A DNA stretch of 46,021 nucleotides from Gemmatimonadota bacterium (lineage in GTDB: Bacteria; Gemmatimonadota; Gemmatimonadetes; Gemmatimonadales; Gemmatimonadaceae), in the NCBI GenBank assembly GCA_003155795.1, contig PMEM01000038.1:14503-60523 (forward strand), in the 5' to 3' direction. Below, one piece after another: positions 37,857 to 46,021 of the stretch. Position numbers and translations under genes: made by a program. The notes beneath the pieces are model-generated. The model was not told where the DNA came from and made no database searches. It was given only the letters and a program-made list of their open reading frames with translations. Each line of letters begins with the position of its first letter. Within the stretch, counting starts at the first letter, position 1.

Positions 37857-38810
37857 CTAGGCAGGAACGATCTCCGTCCCCGCGTGTCCCGCGACGGCGT
37901 CGCTGCCGCGCGAAAGCTCTGTAATAATGGCACGACCGCCGGTCTGGCGCACGTACTTCGCCGCAGCGCGGACCTTGGGGGCCATGCTTCCCTCTCCAAA
38001 CGCAGCGTTCTGGTCCAACTGGGCAACTTCAGCCACGGAGAGTCGAGAGAGCGGTCTCTGAGTGGCCTTCCCCCAGTCCGCGTAGACTGCGTCGACGTCG
38101 GTCAGAATCATGAACAGATCGGCCCCTATTCCCCCAGCGAGCGCTGCGGCAGCCAGATCCTTGTCCACTACGCAGTCCACACCCTCCAACGCGCCCTCGG
38201 CATCCCTGTAAACCGGGATGCCACCGCCGCCACAAGCAACTACAATGACCCCCTCGTCCAGTAATCCGCGGATGATAGCTTCCTCGTGGACTTCGGTCGG
38301 AATGGGACTTCCCACGACTCGCCGCACGCGTCCATTCCCATCAGCCGCGGTCGCAAGGCCATGCGCGGCGAGCTCGGTCGCGCGCTCTGGCGAGAGTTCG
38401 TGTCCCACGAATTTCCTGGGGTTCGACAATGCAGGATCATCCCGACCAACGACTACCTGTGTGAGCACAGTGACGACGCGACGATCGCTACCCGACGCGC
38501 GTAGCGCGTTTTCAAGTGACTGTTGAATCATGTAGCCGATCCATCCGGCTGTTGCCGCAACAAGCACTCCAAGCGGAAGCGGTTCAACACTCGCGCGAGC
38601 CTCCTCATTACGGACAAGCTCATCGCCAACTTGCGGTCCGTTGCCGTGTACGATGCAGACATCCCAGCCATCGCGTGCAAGCGCCACGATTGGCCCGAGG
38701 CTCTCGCGCGTATGCCTGAACTGATCAAAAATGGTGGACCGTTCACCCGCGGGTGAAAGCGCATTGCCGCCGAGCGCAATGACAGCGGTTCTTCGTTCTG
38801 CGTGGGTCAG
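37857..38810 (-). CDS. arcC: Carbamate kinase, apparently started at CTG
   Basis: With the proposed start it encodes 317 residues, the normal size. The N-terminal phosphate-binding VIALGGNAL (10-18) is followed by HTRESLGPIVAL, VHGNGPQVGDELVRNE, VVVGRDDPALSNPRKFVG, RRVVGSPIPTEVHEE, VVACGGGGIPV and VVDKDLAAAALA. The first canonical start codon in frame (GTG at 38687) would delete the LGGNAL strand, so translation must begin earlier. The only plausible site is CTG at 38810-38808, with GGAGG five bases upstream and a CTGA overlap with the previous stop. The enzyme makes ATP from carbamoyl phosphate; no arcA or arcB gene is near. Confidence 0.87.
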   Translation of the reverse strand: MTHAERRTAVIALGGNALSPAGERSTIFDQFRHTRESLGPIVALARDGWDVCIVHGNGPQVGDELVRNEEARASVEPLPLGVLVAATAGWIGYMIQQSLENALRASGSDRRVVTVLTQVVVGRDDPALSNPRKFVGHELSPERATELAAHGLATAADGNGRVRRVVGSPIPTEVHEEAIIRGLLDEGVIVVACGGGGIPVYRDAEGALEGVDCVVDKDLAAAALAGGIGADLFMILTDVDAVYADWGKATQRPLSRLSVAEVAQLDQNAAFGEGSMAPKVRAAAKYVRQTGGRAIITELSRGSDAVAGHAGTEIVPA

Positions 38811-40525
38811 CGTCGCCTCCGAATGATTTGTCCAAGAGAATCGAACGCCGAGCCAAAGGCCCGCAGGTCCCCAGAGTCGAGCGCGCTGCGCATTCTGTCG
38901 TATATGCGAGCGACGTTCTGGTGGAACAGCTTATCCTGTGCAGATGACGGCACCGGCACTTCGGGCTGTGTTGCCGGTGGTGTGATCATGGCAGCCGGTA
39001 CGCGCGGTGCGATGTACCGCCCAGGGTGACTCTCGAACCAGGCACGCGCGACTGGATCCAGGATCGAATCGGGTACGATCACCGTAGCCGCGGTTCCGCC
39101 ACTGACGTATGCAGTTGCGATATGATGTCGGTATGTGATTCGTGACTTGTAGAGTTGGTGCGGTGCGCTCAGTGGATACGTCTGGCTCGCGCTGTACAGG
39201 TCCACGAGCCAGAGGATACCTCGCGACGTCGGGATTGCGCCGATCGTCCCGGACATCGCGAAGATGGGGGCGATGGCGGCGACCCGAGCTCGAACATCCC
39301 GGATACGCACGAATGCGTCGCTCGACTTGAGGTCACCCGAAAGAAGGTGCGGATTCTGTTCCGACCATGCGTGCATCAGGCGCGCAGTGCCGCTGCCAAG
39401 ACGGGGCGCACGTATGATCATGGCTGCGTCGGGGACGATAGCGGGACCGGACGCGCCGGGAAACACCATGTCCTGCAACCCGCCGCGGACCTGCACCTGG
39501 CCAGCATTCGCGAGCAGAGTGGAGTCCGCAATAAACCGGATGGACGGCGGGACAGGTTCGCGCGGAAACGCGCGCGAATTGAAGCCGCTGCGCGTCTCCG
39601 CGTACGGACGTTCTGCGGCCGCGTTCGCGGGATCGGCGGCGATGCGCGCGGAAATCCACGGACCGAAGACCTGGGATCCGATCGCTCCGACGATCACCAC
39701 GCTCACGCTGGCGAGTGCCGTCGTGATCTGGCCCGTCCATCCCGCGACGAGCAGGACAACCGCTGCACCGATGCTTACCAGCGATAGTGCGAGATACGTC
39801 GGGATCAACCAGACATGGTCGGTACGGGTCAGCACGCCGTCGACTCCGCTGCCGTGGATCAGCTCGCGAAACGCATCGAGGCGAAATCCCCACGCAGCGA
39901 ACAGAAGCAGCAGTGCACCGAGCACGCTCATGTGACGTCTGACGTACGGTGTCACATGCAGCCCATGCTGATCCCAGTTGAGGCTCGGCGTCAGTGCGTA
40001 CAGCGCGACTACCAGGATTGCGGTAATCGCGAAAAGTGCGAGACTCCACTGATACGCGCTGATTTCGACTGGAAGCCAGCTGACAAAGTGACTCAGGTCG
40101 AGCGTGAAGTACGGGTCGGTTTCTGCAAAGACTATGTCCGATCGCCACAGCGCGAGCGTAGTCCACGACGGAACCGCGACGAGGCTGACGACCGCAATTC
40201 CCAAGCTCACGGCTGCGGTGAGTGCTCGAAGTCTCGACGACGGGACTTCCTCGCCGAATTCAACATTGGCGAGTCGCTTGGGGACTATCAACGCGACCAC
40301 AGATCGTCTGACTGCCGATACGTTCAGCCACGCAAAAACCACTCCGATGACGATCGCAGTACCGAAGATCCATGCGGTAGCCACAACGCGCGAATTCCAG
40401 ACGGATGCGGCGCCGATGTCGATGTACCACTCTCGATTCGAGTACACGACCGCGGCGGTGCGCCCGATCAGGAGAATTGCCCCAGCGACGCCAAGGATGG
40501 CTGCGAGCCGCTGGCCCCGGGTCAC
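38807..40525 (-). CDS. Short UPF0182 (COG1615)-family membrane protein
   Basis: Encodes 572 residues with seven membrane helices (about 7-25, 47-67, 104-124, 161-181, 202-220, 239-262, 267-287) followed by a large extracytoplasmic part. UPF0182 marks are the DPYFTLDLSHFVSWLP segment, the NWDQHGLHVTPYVRRHMSVLG loop, and a C-terminal NVARIYDRMRSALDSGDLRAFGSAFDSLGQIIRR helix pair. Typical members are around 900-1,000 residues, so this form has a much reduced outer domain. The start is GTG at 40525, one base after the phosphomutase stop. Function is unknown. Confidence 0.75.
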   Translation of the reverse strand: MTRGQRLAAILGVAGAILLIGRTAAVVYSNREWYIDIGAASVWNSRVVATAWIFGTAIVIGVVFAWLNVSAVRRSVVALIVPKRLANVEFGEEVPSSRLRALTAAVSLGIAVVSLVAVPSWTTLALWRSDIVFAETDPYFTLDLSHFVSWLPVEISAYQWSLALFAITAILVVALYALTPSLNWDQHGLHVTPYVRRHMSVLGALLLLFAAWGFRLDAFRELIHGSGVDGVLTRTDHVWLIPTYLALSLVSIGAAVVLLVAGWTGQITTALASVSVVIVGAIGSQVFGPWISARIAADPANAAAERPYAETRSGFNSRAFPREPVPPSIRFIADSTLLANAGQVQVRGGLQDMVFPGASGPAIVPDAAMIIRAPRLGSGTARLMHAWSEQNPHLLSGDLKSSDAFVRIRDVRARVAAIAPIFAMSGTIGAIPTSRGILWLVDLYSASQTYPLSAPHQLYKSRITYRHHIATAYVSGGTAATVIVPDSILDPVARAWFESHPGRYIAPRVPAAMITPPATQPEVPVPSSAQDKLFHQNVARIYDRMRSALDSGDLRAFGSAFDSLGQIIRRRR

Positions 40526-40526
40526 G

Positions 40527-41891
40527 TTAAATATGGACGCCGCGCTGCGTAAGCCATCCCTCTATCTCCGCGCGTATCGCGTCGAGCTGCGTCTTCGTGC
40601 GTGCCTCAAACCTCAGCACGATTACCGGTTGAGTGTTGGAAGCGCGAATGAGCCCCCAACCATCAGGATACTGAATGCGCACACCGTCAACGTCGTTCGT
40701 CTTGTACCTGGCTCCGAAATATTCAACTGCATCGCTCACAACCTGGAACTTCAGGTCGTCAGCGCAGTCAACGCGGATCTCTGGTGTGGAGACGAAGCGC
40801 GGTACGTCCGCGAGGAGCTCGTGCAGGGCCTTTCCGGAATCTGCAACTATCCGCAGCAGGCGCGCAGCGCCGTAGAGTGCGTCATCGAAGCCGTACCAGC
40901 CCTCTTCGAAGTACATGTGGCCCGACATCTCACCGGCCAGGGGAGAGTGCATCTCGTGCATCTTCTCCTCGATGAGCGAGTGGCCGGTCTTCCACATTAT
41001 CGGGATACCCCCAGCCTTCTCTATTGCCTCCGGCAGCGCTTGCGAGCACTTCACGTCGAATATTATCGGCGCGCCGGCCACGCGCGTCAGCACGTCGCGC
41101 GCGTAGAGAATCAGGAGGTAGTCGCCCCAGATGATGTCACCTGACTGCTCGATCAGTCCGATGCGGTCGGCATCGCCATCGAAGGCAACGCCGAAATCGT
41201 ATCGACTCCTGTGCATTTCCGCGACGAGGTCTTCCAGATTCGCCGGAACAGTCGGATCAGCGTGATGATTCGGGAACGTACCGTCGCTTTCGCAGAACAG
41301 GCATGTCGTTTCAACGCCGAGTTTCTGGAATAGCATGGGAGCGACAAGCGCGCCGACACCGTTGCCGGCATCCACAGCGATGCGAAGCGGGCGGGATATT
41401 CTACCAACGCGCTTGACGACATCGTCGATGTAGCGATCGATAACTGCTTCCTCGCGGATGCTTCCCTTTCCACTCGGGAAGGCACCTGCTGCAGCGATTT
41501 GATAGACACGCTGAATGGATTCGCCGTAGATAGACGCCCTGTCCATCCCCAGCTTGAACCCATTGTATTCCGGTGGGTTGTGCGAGCCAGTGATCTGGAT
41601 GCCCGCGACGACATCGAGATTGTGTTGCGCCCAATACGCCACCGGCGTCGGAACGATCCCGATATCCACGACGTTGACGCCACACTCCAGCAGTCCGGCT
41701 ACCAGTTCGCGGTGCAACCCATCGCCACTCGGCCGGTTATCGCGGCCGACAGCAACGGTTCCGTGAATGCCTCGTTCCAGGAGCAGCGCCGCAAACGCAC
41801 GCCCTACCAGGCGTGCCACATCGGGGGTTAGCTGAGTGTCTGTGATTCCACGGATGTCGTACTCGCGAAATATTTCGCGAATGAGATTCAC
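40527..41891 (-). CDS. Phosphomannomutase/phosphoglucomutase
   Basis: Encodes 454 residues with the four alpha-D-phosphohexomutase domains: phosphoserine Ser103 in TGSHNPPEYNGFK, metal-binding DGDADR at 238-243, the sugar-specificity loop GEMSGHMYFEEGWYGFDD, and the phosphate-binding RASNTQP. The FREYDIRG start and length fit the AlgC/ManB bifunctional branch rather than GlmM. It supplies mannose-1-phosphate or glucose-1-phosphate for nucleotide sugars used in envelope glycans. The start is GTG at 41891 overlapping the nuoN stop (GTGA); an upstream in-frame ATG would add 42 residues from inside nuoN. Confidence 0.92.
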   Translation of the reverse strand: MNLIREIFREYDIRGITDTQLTPDVARLVGRAFAALLLERGIHGTVAVGRDNRPSGDGLHRELVAGLLECGVNVVDIGIVPTPVAYWAQHNLDVVAGIQITGSHNPPEYNGFKLGMDRASIYGESIQRVYQIAAAGAFPSGKGSIREEAVIDRYIDDVVKRVGRISRPLRIAVDAGNGVGALVAPMLFQKLGVETTCLFCESDGTFPNHHADPTVPANLEDLVAEMHRSRYDFGVAFDGDADRIGLIEQSGDIIWGDYLLILYARDVLTRVAGAPIIFDVKCSQALPEAIEKAGGIPIMWKTGHSLIEEKMHEMHSPLAGEMSGHMYFEEGWYGFDDALYGAARLLRIVADSGKALHELLADVPRFVSTPEIRVDCADDLKFQVVSDAVEYFGARYKTNDVDGVRIQYPDGWGLIRASNTQPVIVLRFEARTKTQLDAIRAEIEGWLTQRGVHI

Positions 41892-43405
41892 CGGTGGACT
41901 ACTCCGGCCACCTGCGCTGGCTTGAGGTAGGAGCCTGGTTGCTGTGTCAGTGAGACGAGCGAATTCGGGAAAATTCCAAGCACAAGTAGAATCACGGTTG
42001 ATAGGCCGATAACCCAACGCGTAGCCGAGCCAACACTGGCCGGGTCACTGACTGTCTCAGCCGCGGCGCGCGGCTTCATGAACATCACAAGCACGACGTA
42101 CATGTAGTAGCCGCATGATATCACGCTCGTGAGAACGAGGACGACAGCCAGACGAGTCTGCGGTGCTGCCGACTGAAGTGCAGCCTGGATGACATACCAT
42201 TTCGCAAAGAAACCAGCGCCCCCGAAAATCGGAAAGCCGAGCAATGACAGCATGCAGACGCCCATGGAAACGGACAACCATGGGCGAACAGTCCACAATC
42301 CGGCGTAATCATCGATGTTCAGATTCGGCTCACCGGCCTGTCCGAGCGCAACCACAACACCGAATGCACCGAACGTAGCAAGTGTGTATGCGACGATGTA
42401 GAAAAGGAATGCGGAGCTACCCAGTGCCTGTCCCGTTGCGAGTAGCACCAGGATGTAGCCTGCATGGGCGATACTCGAATAGGCCAGCATGCGCTTGATG
42501 TTCCTGGATGCGAGCGCTATGACGTTACCGACAACCATGGTGACCGCAGCGAGCCACCAGATGGCGATGTGCCAGACGACGGCTGAGCCGCCAAACGCTT
42601 CGAAAAAGACACGCAGGAACGCTGCAAACGCTGCTGCCTTGACTGCGGCGGCCATGTAGGCAGTGATCGGAGTTGGAGCGCCCTCGTACACGTCGGGCGC
42701 CCACATGTGAAACGGTGCCAGCGCGACCTTGAAGGCAAAGCCGATCAGGAGGAGGCCAATTCCAACGAACAGCATCGGCGTGGACATCACCTGTCCCGCC
42801 GTTATGCGCTCACCAATCAAGGTCAGGTTGGTCGTTCCCGTAGCACCGTAGACAAGCGCGATCCCATAAAGCAGGAAGCCGGTTGAAAACGCTCCAAGCA
42901 GAAAGTACTTGATCGCGCCCTCCGCGGATTTTTCGCTGCGGCGGTTCATGCCGGTAAGGATGTAAAGCGCAATCGACATCAGTTCGATGCCGAGGAATAC
43001 AATAGTCAGATCACGGGCGGCTGCCAGCATCATCATGCCGGCGGTGGAGAGCAATACGAGTGTATGCGCCTCTGCGGGCAGGATCATCTCGCGAGCGTTG
43101 TAGTCGAGCATCAGCGCGATCGTGCCTGCGGTAGCCGCAAGCAGGATCAGATCGACTATCCACCGGAAGTTGTCCACCGCGATGACACCGCCACCAGCGC
43201 TCGCGTGTGTGACCATGAAATAGATGATGGACAGCGCCGAGATCACACACACGCCTATCGCGGCCACTCCGACCCTGCGCTGACGCTCCGTGGATTCGGA
43301 GCCCCAGGCCGCGACAAGCATCAGGACCATTGCACCGACCATGATGACGATGTCAGGCGCGAGCGCGGCGATCAGCTGCATCGGATGCGAAAGATCGAAC
43401 GCCAC
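41888..43405 (-). CDS. nuoN: NADH-quinone oxidoreductase subunit N
   Basis: Encodes 505 residues with about fourteen membrane helices of the antiporter-like (Proton_antipo_M) fold. Motifs include LLSTAGMMMLAAARDLTIVFLGIELMSIALYILTG, EGAIKYFLLGAFSTGFLLYGIALVYG, KVALAPFHMWAPDVYEGAPTPITAYMAAAVKAA and RNIKRMLAYSSIAHAGYIL with the conserved lysines. It is one proton-pumping module of complex I. The start is GTG at 43405, three bases after nuoM. Confidence 0.96.
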   Translation of the reverse strand: MAFDLSHPMQLIAALAPDIVIMVGAMVLMLVAAWGSESTERQRRVGVAAIGVCVISALSIIYFMVTHASAGGGVIAVDNFRWIVDLILLAATAGTIALMLDYNAREMILPAEAHTLVLLSTAGMMMLAAARDLTIVFLGIELMSIALYILTGMNRRSEKSAEGAIKYFLLGAFSTGFLLYGIALVYGATGTTNLTLIGERITAGQVMSTPMLFVGIGLLLIGFAFKVALAPFHMWAPDVYEGAPTPITAYMAAAVKAAAFAAFLRVFFEAFGGSAVVWHIAIWWLAAVTMVVGNVIALASRNIKRMLAYSSIAHAGYILVLLATGQALGSSAFLFYIVAYTLATFGAFGVVVALGQAGEPNLNIDDYAGLWTVRPWLSVSMGVCMLSLLGFPIFGGAGFFAKWYVIQAALQSAAPQTRLAVVLVLTSVISCGYYMYVVLVMFMKPRAAAETVSDPASVGSATRWVIGLSTVILLVLGIFPNSLVSLTQQPGSYLKPAQVAGVVHR

Positions 43406-43408
43406 TTT

Positions 43409-45004
43409 CTATTCCCCGCCCTTGAGAGTCGAGACGCGCTGAGGGCCATTGAGCGCGGCTGACTGCACCGTGCGAACGACCTGTTCCGCTGAAGCCTGCA
43501 TGCGTCGAAGGATTGGTGCTGGATACACGCCGATCCATATCATGCATGCGATCAGCGGCGTCAGGAGCCCGATCTCACGCCAGTTCAAGTCCGGAATGTG
43601 CTCGTTGTCCGGGTTGTCCAGCTTGTTGAATATCACTCCCTGAATCGCGCGCAGCAGATACCATGCTGAGAAGATGATTCCTATCGTGGCGAAGAATGCA
43701 AACGCTGGGTACGAGCGGAAGGTTCCGAGCAGCACCAGGAACTCACCGACGAATCCGTTGAGTCCCGGCAATCCGATGCTGCTGAATGAGACAATTGTCA
43801 GCGCCGCGGCGAACAGCGGGACGACCCGTGCTATTCCGCCGTAATCGCTGAGCATTCTCGTATGGCGGCGCTCGTAAATCATTCCGACGAGAAGGAACAG
43901 TGCACCGGTCGAGATTCCGTGATTGATCATCACGAGCAGTGCGCCCTGCACACTCTGGACGGTGAGCGCGAAGATCCCAAGCATGACGAAGCCGAGGTGG
44001 CTCACGGACGAATAGGCCACGATTTTCTTGAAATCAGGTTGCACCAACGCGACGAGGGCACCATACAGGATACCGATAACACCAAGCGTCAGGATTATTG
44101 CGCGGACTGTGGGATTCATCGACGCGCCCGGGAACAGCGGGAGCGCGAATCGAAGGAACCCGAACGTCCCCATCTTGAGCATGATACCAGCAAGTATCAC
44201 GGATCCAGCAGTTGGAGCCTCGGTGTGTGCGTCCGGTAGCCACGTATGAAAGGGAAACATTGGAACTTTGATCGCGAACGCGATAAAGAACCCGCCGAAG
44301 AGCCAGAGTGATGCCTTTGGTGTCAGCGACCCCGACGCAATAATTGCGTCAAGGCTGAAGTTCGGTATTCCCGTCACGGCGTCGCGATTGTGTACGCCGA
44401 GGTAGATGACCGCCACCAGCATGAGCAACGATCCAAGCGTCGTGTATATGAAGAACTTGAGACTCGCGTAGATGCGACGCTGGCCGCCCCAGATACCGAT
44501 GATCAGGTACATGGGTATGAGCATCATTTCCCACATGACATAGAAGAAGAACAGATCGCGTGCAACGAAAACGCCAAGCATCGCCGTTGTGAGAACGAGC
44601 AAAACGGCCAGATACGCGTGGATCTTGCTCTTGATCGCGGTCCATCCACCGAGAATGGATAGCGGCATTGTGAGCGTGGTGAGCAACACGAGCATCAGGG
44701 ATATGCCGTCGATGCCGACCGAGAAGCGCGCCCCCCACGCTGGAATCCATGCGTAGTCGACACCCGCCTGCCAGCCGGGCATTCCGATCTTGAACGACCA
44801 CCAGAGTCCGCATGAAACGACGAATTCTATAGTTAGCGTCCAGAAGGCGATCTGCCGCGCGGGGCCAGCATTTGCGTCCGCATCCGCGCGACTGCTACGG
44901 GTTGCGCCGTGCGCTCCGACCAGGAGTGCGCCGACCAGCGGAATGATCAGCAGAGCCGGAAGGATCCACGCGTTGTAGTGGATGCCGTTGAGGAAATCTG
45001 TCAT
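43409..45004 (-). CDS. nuoM: NADH-quinone oxidoreductase subunit M
   Basis: Encodes 531 residues with about fourteen membrane helices. Conserved motifs are LFFFYVMWEMMLIPMYLIIGIWGG (with the membrane-embedded Glu), FKFFIYTTLGSLLMLVAVIYL-like (LKFFIYTTLGSLLML), AIKVPMFPFHTWLPDAHTEAPTAGSVILAGIMLKMGTFGFLRF, and KKIVAYSSVSHLGFVMLGIFAL. It is the second antiporter-like pump of complex I. It follows nuoL by nine bases in the standard L-M-N order. Confidence 0.97.
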   Translation of the reverse strand: MTDFLNGIHYNAWILPALLIIPLVGALLVGAHGATRSSRADADANAGPARQIAFWTLTIEFVVSCGLWWSFKIGMPGWQAGVDYAWIPAWGARFSVGIDGISLMLVLLTTLTMPLSILGGWTAIKSKIHAYLAVLLVLTTAMLGVFVARDLFFFYVMWEMMLIPMYLIIGIWGGQRRIYASLKFFIYTTLGSLLMLVAVIYLGVHNRDAVTGIPNFSLDAIIASGSLTPKASLWLFGGFFIAFAIKVPMFPFHTWLPDAHTEAPTAGSVILAGIMLKMGTFGFLRFALPLFPGASMNPTVRAIILTLGVIGILYGALVALVQPDFKKIVAYSSVSHLGFVMLGIFALTVQSVQGALLVMINHGISTGALFLLVGMIYERRHTRMLSDYGGIARVVPLFAAALTIVSFSSIGLPGLNGFVGEFLVLLGTFRSYPAFAFFATIGIIFSAWYLLRAIQGVIFNKLDNPDNEHIPDLNWREIGLLTPLIACMIWIGVYPAPILRRMQASAEQVVRTVQSAALNGPQRVSTLKGGE

Positions 45005-45013
45005 TCGCTAGTC

Positions 45014-46021
45014 TTACCTGAAGGAGAAGACACTGAGAACTACGATGGCGCCGAGCGCGATGCCCCATGCGTAAACGCCGGTACTGCCAGTCTGGATTTG
45101 AGCGCCCACCCAGGCGAATCCTCTTGCGACGGCAGCTGAGCCGTTCACAAAAAGATTGTCGATGATGCCGACATCCAGGCCACGCCACAACACATTCTTG
45201 GCAGTCATGAACGCCGGATGAACAATCCCGTCCTCGTATATCTCGTCAACATAGTACTTCTCTGCGAGAACTTTCTCGAAGCCATGCTCGCCCGGTGACT
45301 GGTCCTTCGTCACCAGAGTCGCCGGTTTCAACGCGAGAAGCGCAATGACAATTCCGCCGATCGCAATGACAACCGCGATGCCGATCAGTCCGAGCTCGGT
45401 ACCGCGAGATGCCTCAACCGCGGTTCCGTTCGTCATCGCTATTGTCGCGCTGCCAACAACCGGATTCAACCACTTGTCGAGTCCTCCCGACGGTCCGATG
45501 AACGCCGCGATGGCGGGAAGATTCAGCCAACCTCCGACGAGGCTGAGTACGCCAAGTACCACTATTGGTCCGGTCATCGTCCATGGGGCCTCGCTCATGG
45601 CCTTCTGTTCTGTCTCGGTGGTGCGAGTGGGACCATGGAATGTGTAGAGCATGAGGCGCGTCATGTACACGGCTGTGAGCAGAGCCGCGGCAAGACCCAG
45701 GACATATACTCCGAGCAATACGGTGTGTCCTGAAATGCCGAGCCACGTTGCGCCGCTCAGTATCGAGTCGTTCGAGTGCTCGAAGGCCGCGTTGAGGATG
45801 GAATCCTTGGAAAAGAAGCCCGCGAACGGAGGAACGCCTGAGATTGCAAGAGTGGCAATCCACATCATGATCCACGTCACGGGCATCGCCTTTCGCAGGC
45901 CACCCATGTTGCGCATGTCCTGCGCATCCTCGTGGCTCCCCGTGTGGTGATACGCGCGGTGCATCGCGAAGATCACCGAGCCGGAGCCGAGGAAGAGCAG
46001 CGCCTTGAAGAACGCGTGCGT
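45014..46021 (-). CDS. nuoL: NADH-quinone oxidoreductase subunit L, N-terminus off the window
   Basis: The last 335 residues are visible, running in frame to the right edge with THAFFKALLFLGSGSVIFAMH. The NuoL hallmark is present: THAFFKALLFLGSG, then MRNMGGLRKAMPVTWIMMWIATLAISGVPPFAGFFSKDSIL, followed by the long C-terminal region with the KYYVDEIYEDGIVHPA segment typical of the lateral-helix part. It is the distal proton pump of complex I. The remaining nuo genes probably lie beyond the right edge. Confidence 0.96.
   Translation of the reverse strand, partial: THAFFKALLFLGSGSVIFAMHRAYHHTGSHEDAQDMRNMGGLRKAMPVTWIMMWIATLAISGVPPFAGFFSKDSILNAAFEHSNDSILSGATWLGISGHTVLLGVYVLGLAAALLTAVYMTRLMLYTFHGPTRTTETEQKAMSEAPWTMTGPIVVLGVLSLVGGWLNLPAIAAFIGPSGGLDKWLNPVVGSATIAMTNGTAVEASRGTELGLIGIAVVIAIGGIVIALLALKPATLVTKDQSPGEHGFEKVLAEKYYVDEIYEDGIVHPAFMTAKNVLWRGLDVGIIDNLFVNGSAAVARGFAWVGAQIQTGSTGVYAWGIALGAIVVLSVFSFR

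Overview
The window is GC-rich DNA that reads as a chromosomal segment of a free-living diderm (Gram-negative) bacterium. It encodes Kdo synthesis, the Lpt LPS-export machinery, a DAP-pathway enzyme, proton-pumping complex I, succinyl-CoA synthetase, type II fatty acid synthesis and the MEP isoprenoid pathway. I see no rRNA, tRNA, CRISPR array, transposase or prophage gene. The gene set and layout (lipoprotein-like LptC, long LptA, lptB-rpoN followed by glycosyltransferases, an S9 peptidase, many GTG/TTG starts) would fit Gemmatimonadota or a nearby phylum, but that placement is inference without a database search.

Positions 1-9,400 form a mixed-strand accessory region. It holds the truncated front of a secreted S9 peptidase (-), a GlsB-type small membrane protein (+), a PAP2 phosphatase (-), a two-gene compatible-solute ABC importer (+), an FNT-family channel (-), a ferritin-like protein (-), a DUF488 protein (+), a DUF2945/Tudor-like small protein (-) and a membrane-anchored TPR protein (+). 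A striking cluster of GTTGAT half-sites overlaps the TPR gene's promoter.

From 9,398 to the right edge (36.6 kb) every gene is on the minus strand, mostly with 1-4 base stop/start overlaps. In transcription order from the right these are: (a) nuoL-nuoM-nuoN, a phosphohexomutase, a short UPF0182 membrane protein, carbamate kinase (apparently CTG-initiated), sucC, sucD, ndk; (b) a small membrane/coiled-coil protein, DUF177, rpmF, plsX, fabH, fabD, fabG, acpP, fabF, then ispF, a Xer recombinase, pabA/trpG and an unknown outer-membrane barrel protein; (c) kdsB, pyrG, kdsA, kdsD, lptC, lptA, lptB, rpoN, two membrane-linked GT2 enzymes, a GT4 enzyme, a flippase-like/LPG-synthase-TM protein, a giant YfhO-family protein and dapF.

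Block (c) makes CMP-Kdo, moves LPS to the surface and is coupled to sigma-54. It then continues into a set of genes whose families (polyprenyl-phosphate GT2 plus YfhO-type GT-C protein) are known to decorate surface polymers. That envelope-glycosylation module, and the 155-residue extension at the N-terminus of LptB, are my best candidates for undescribed biology here.
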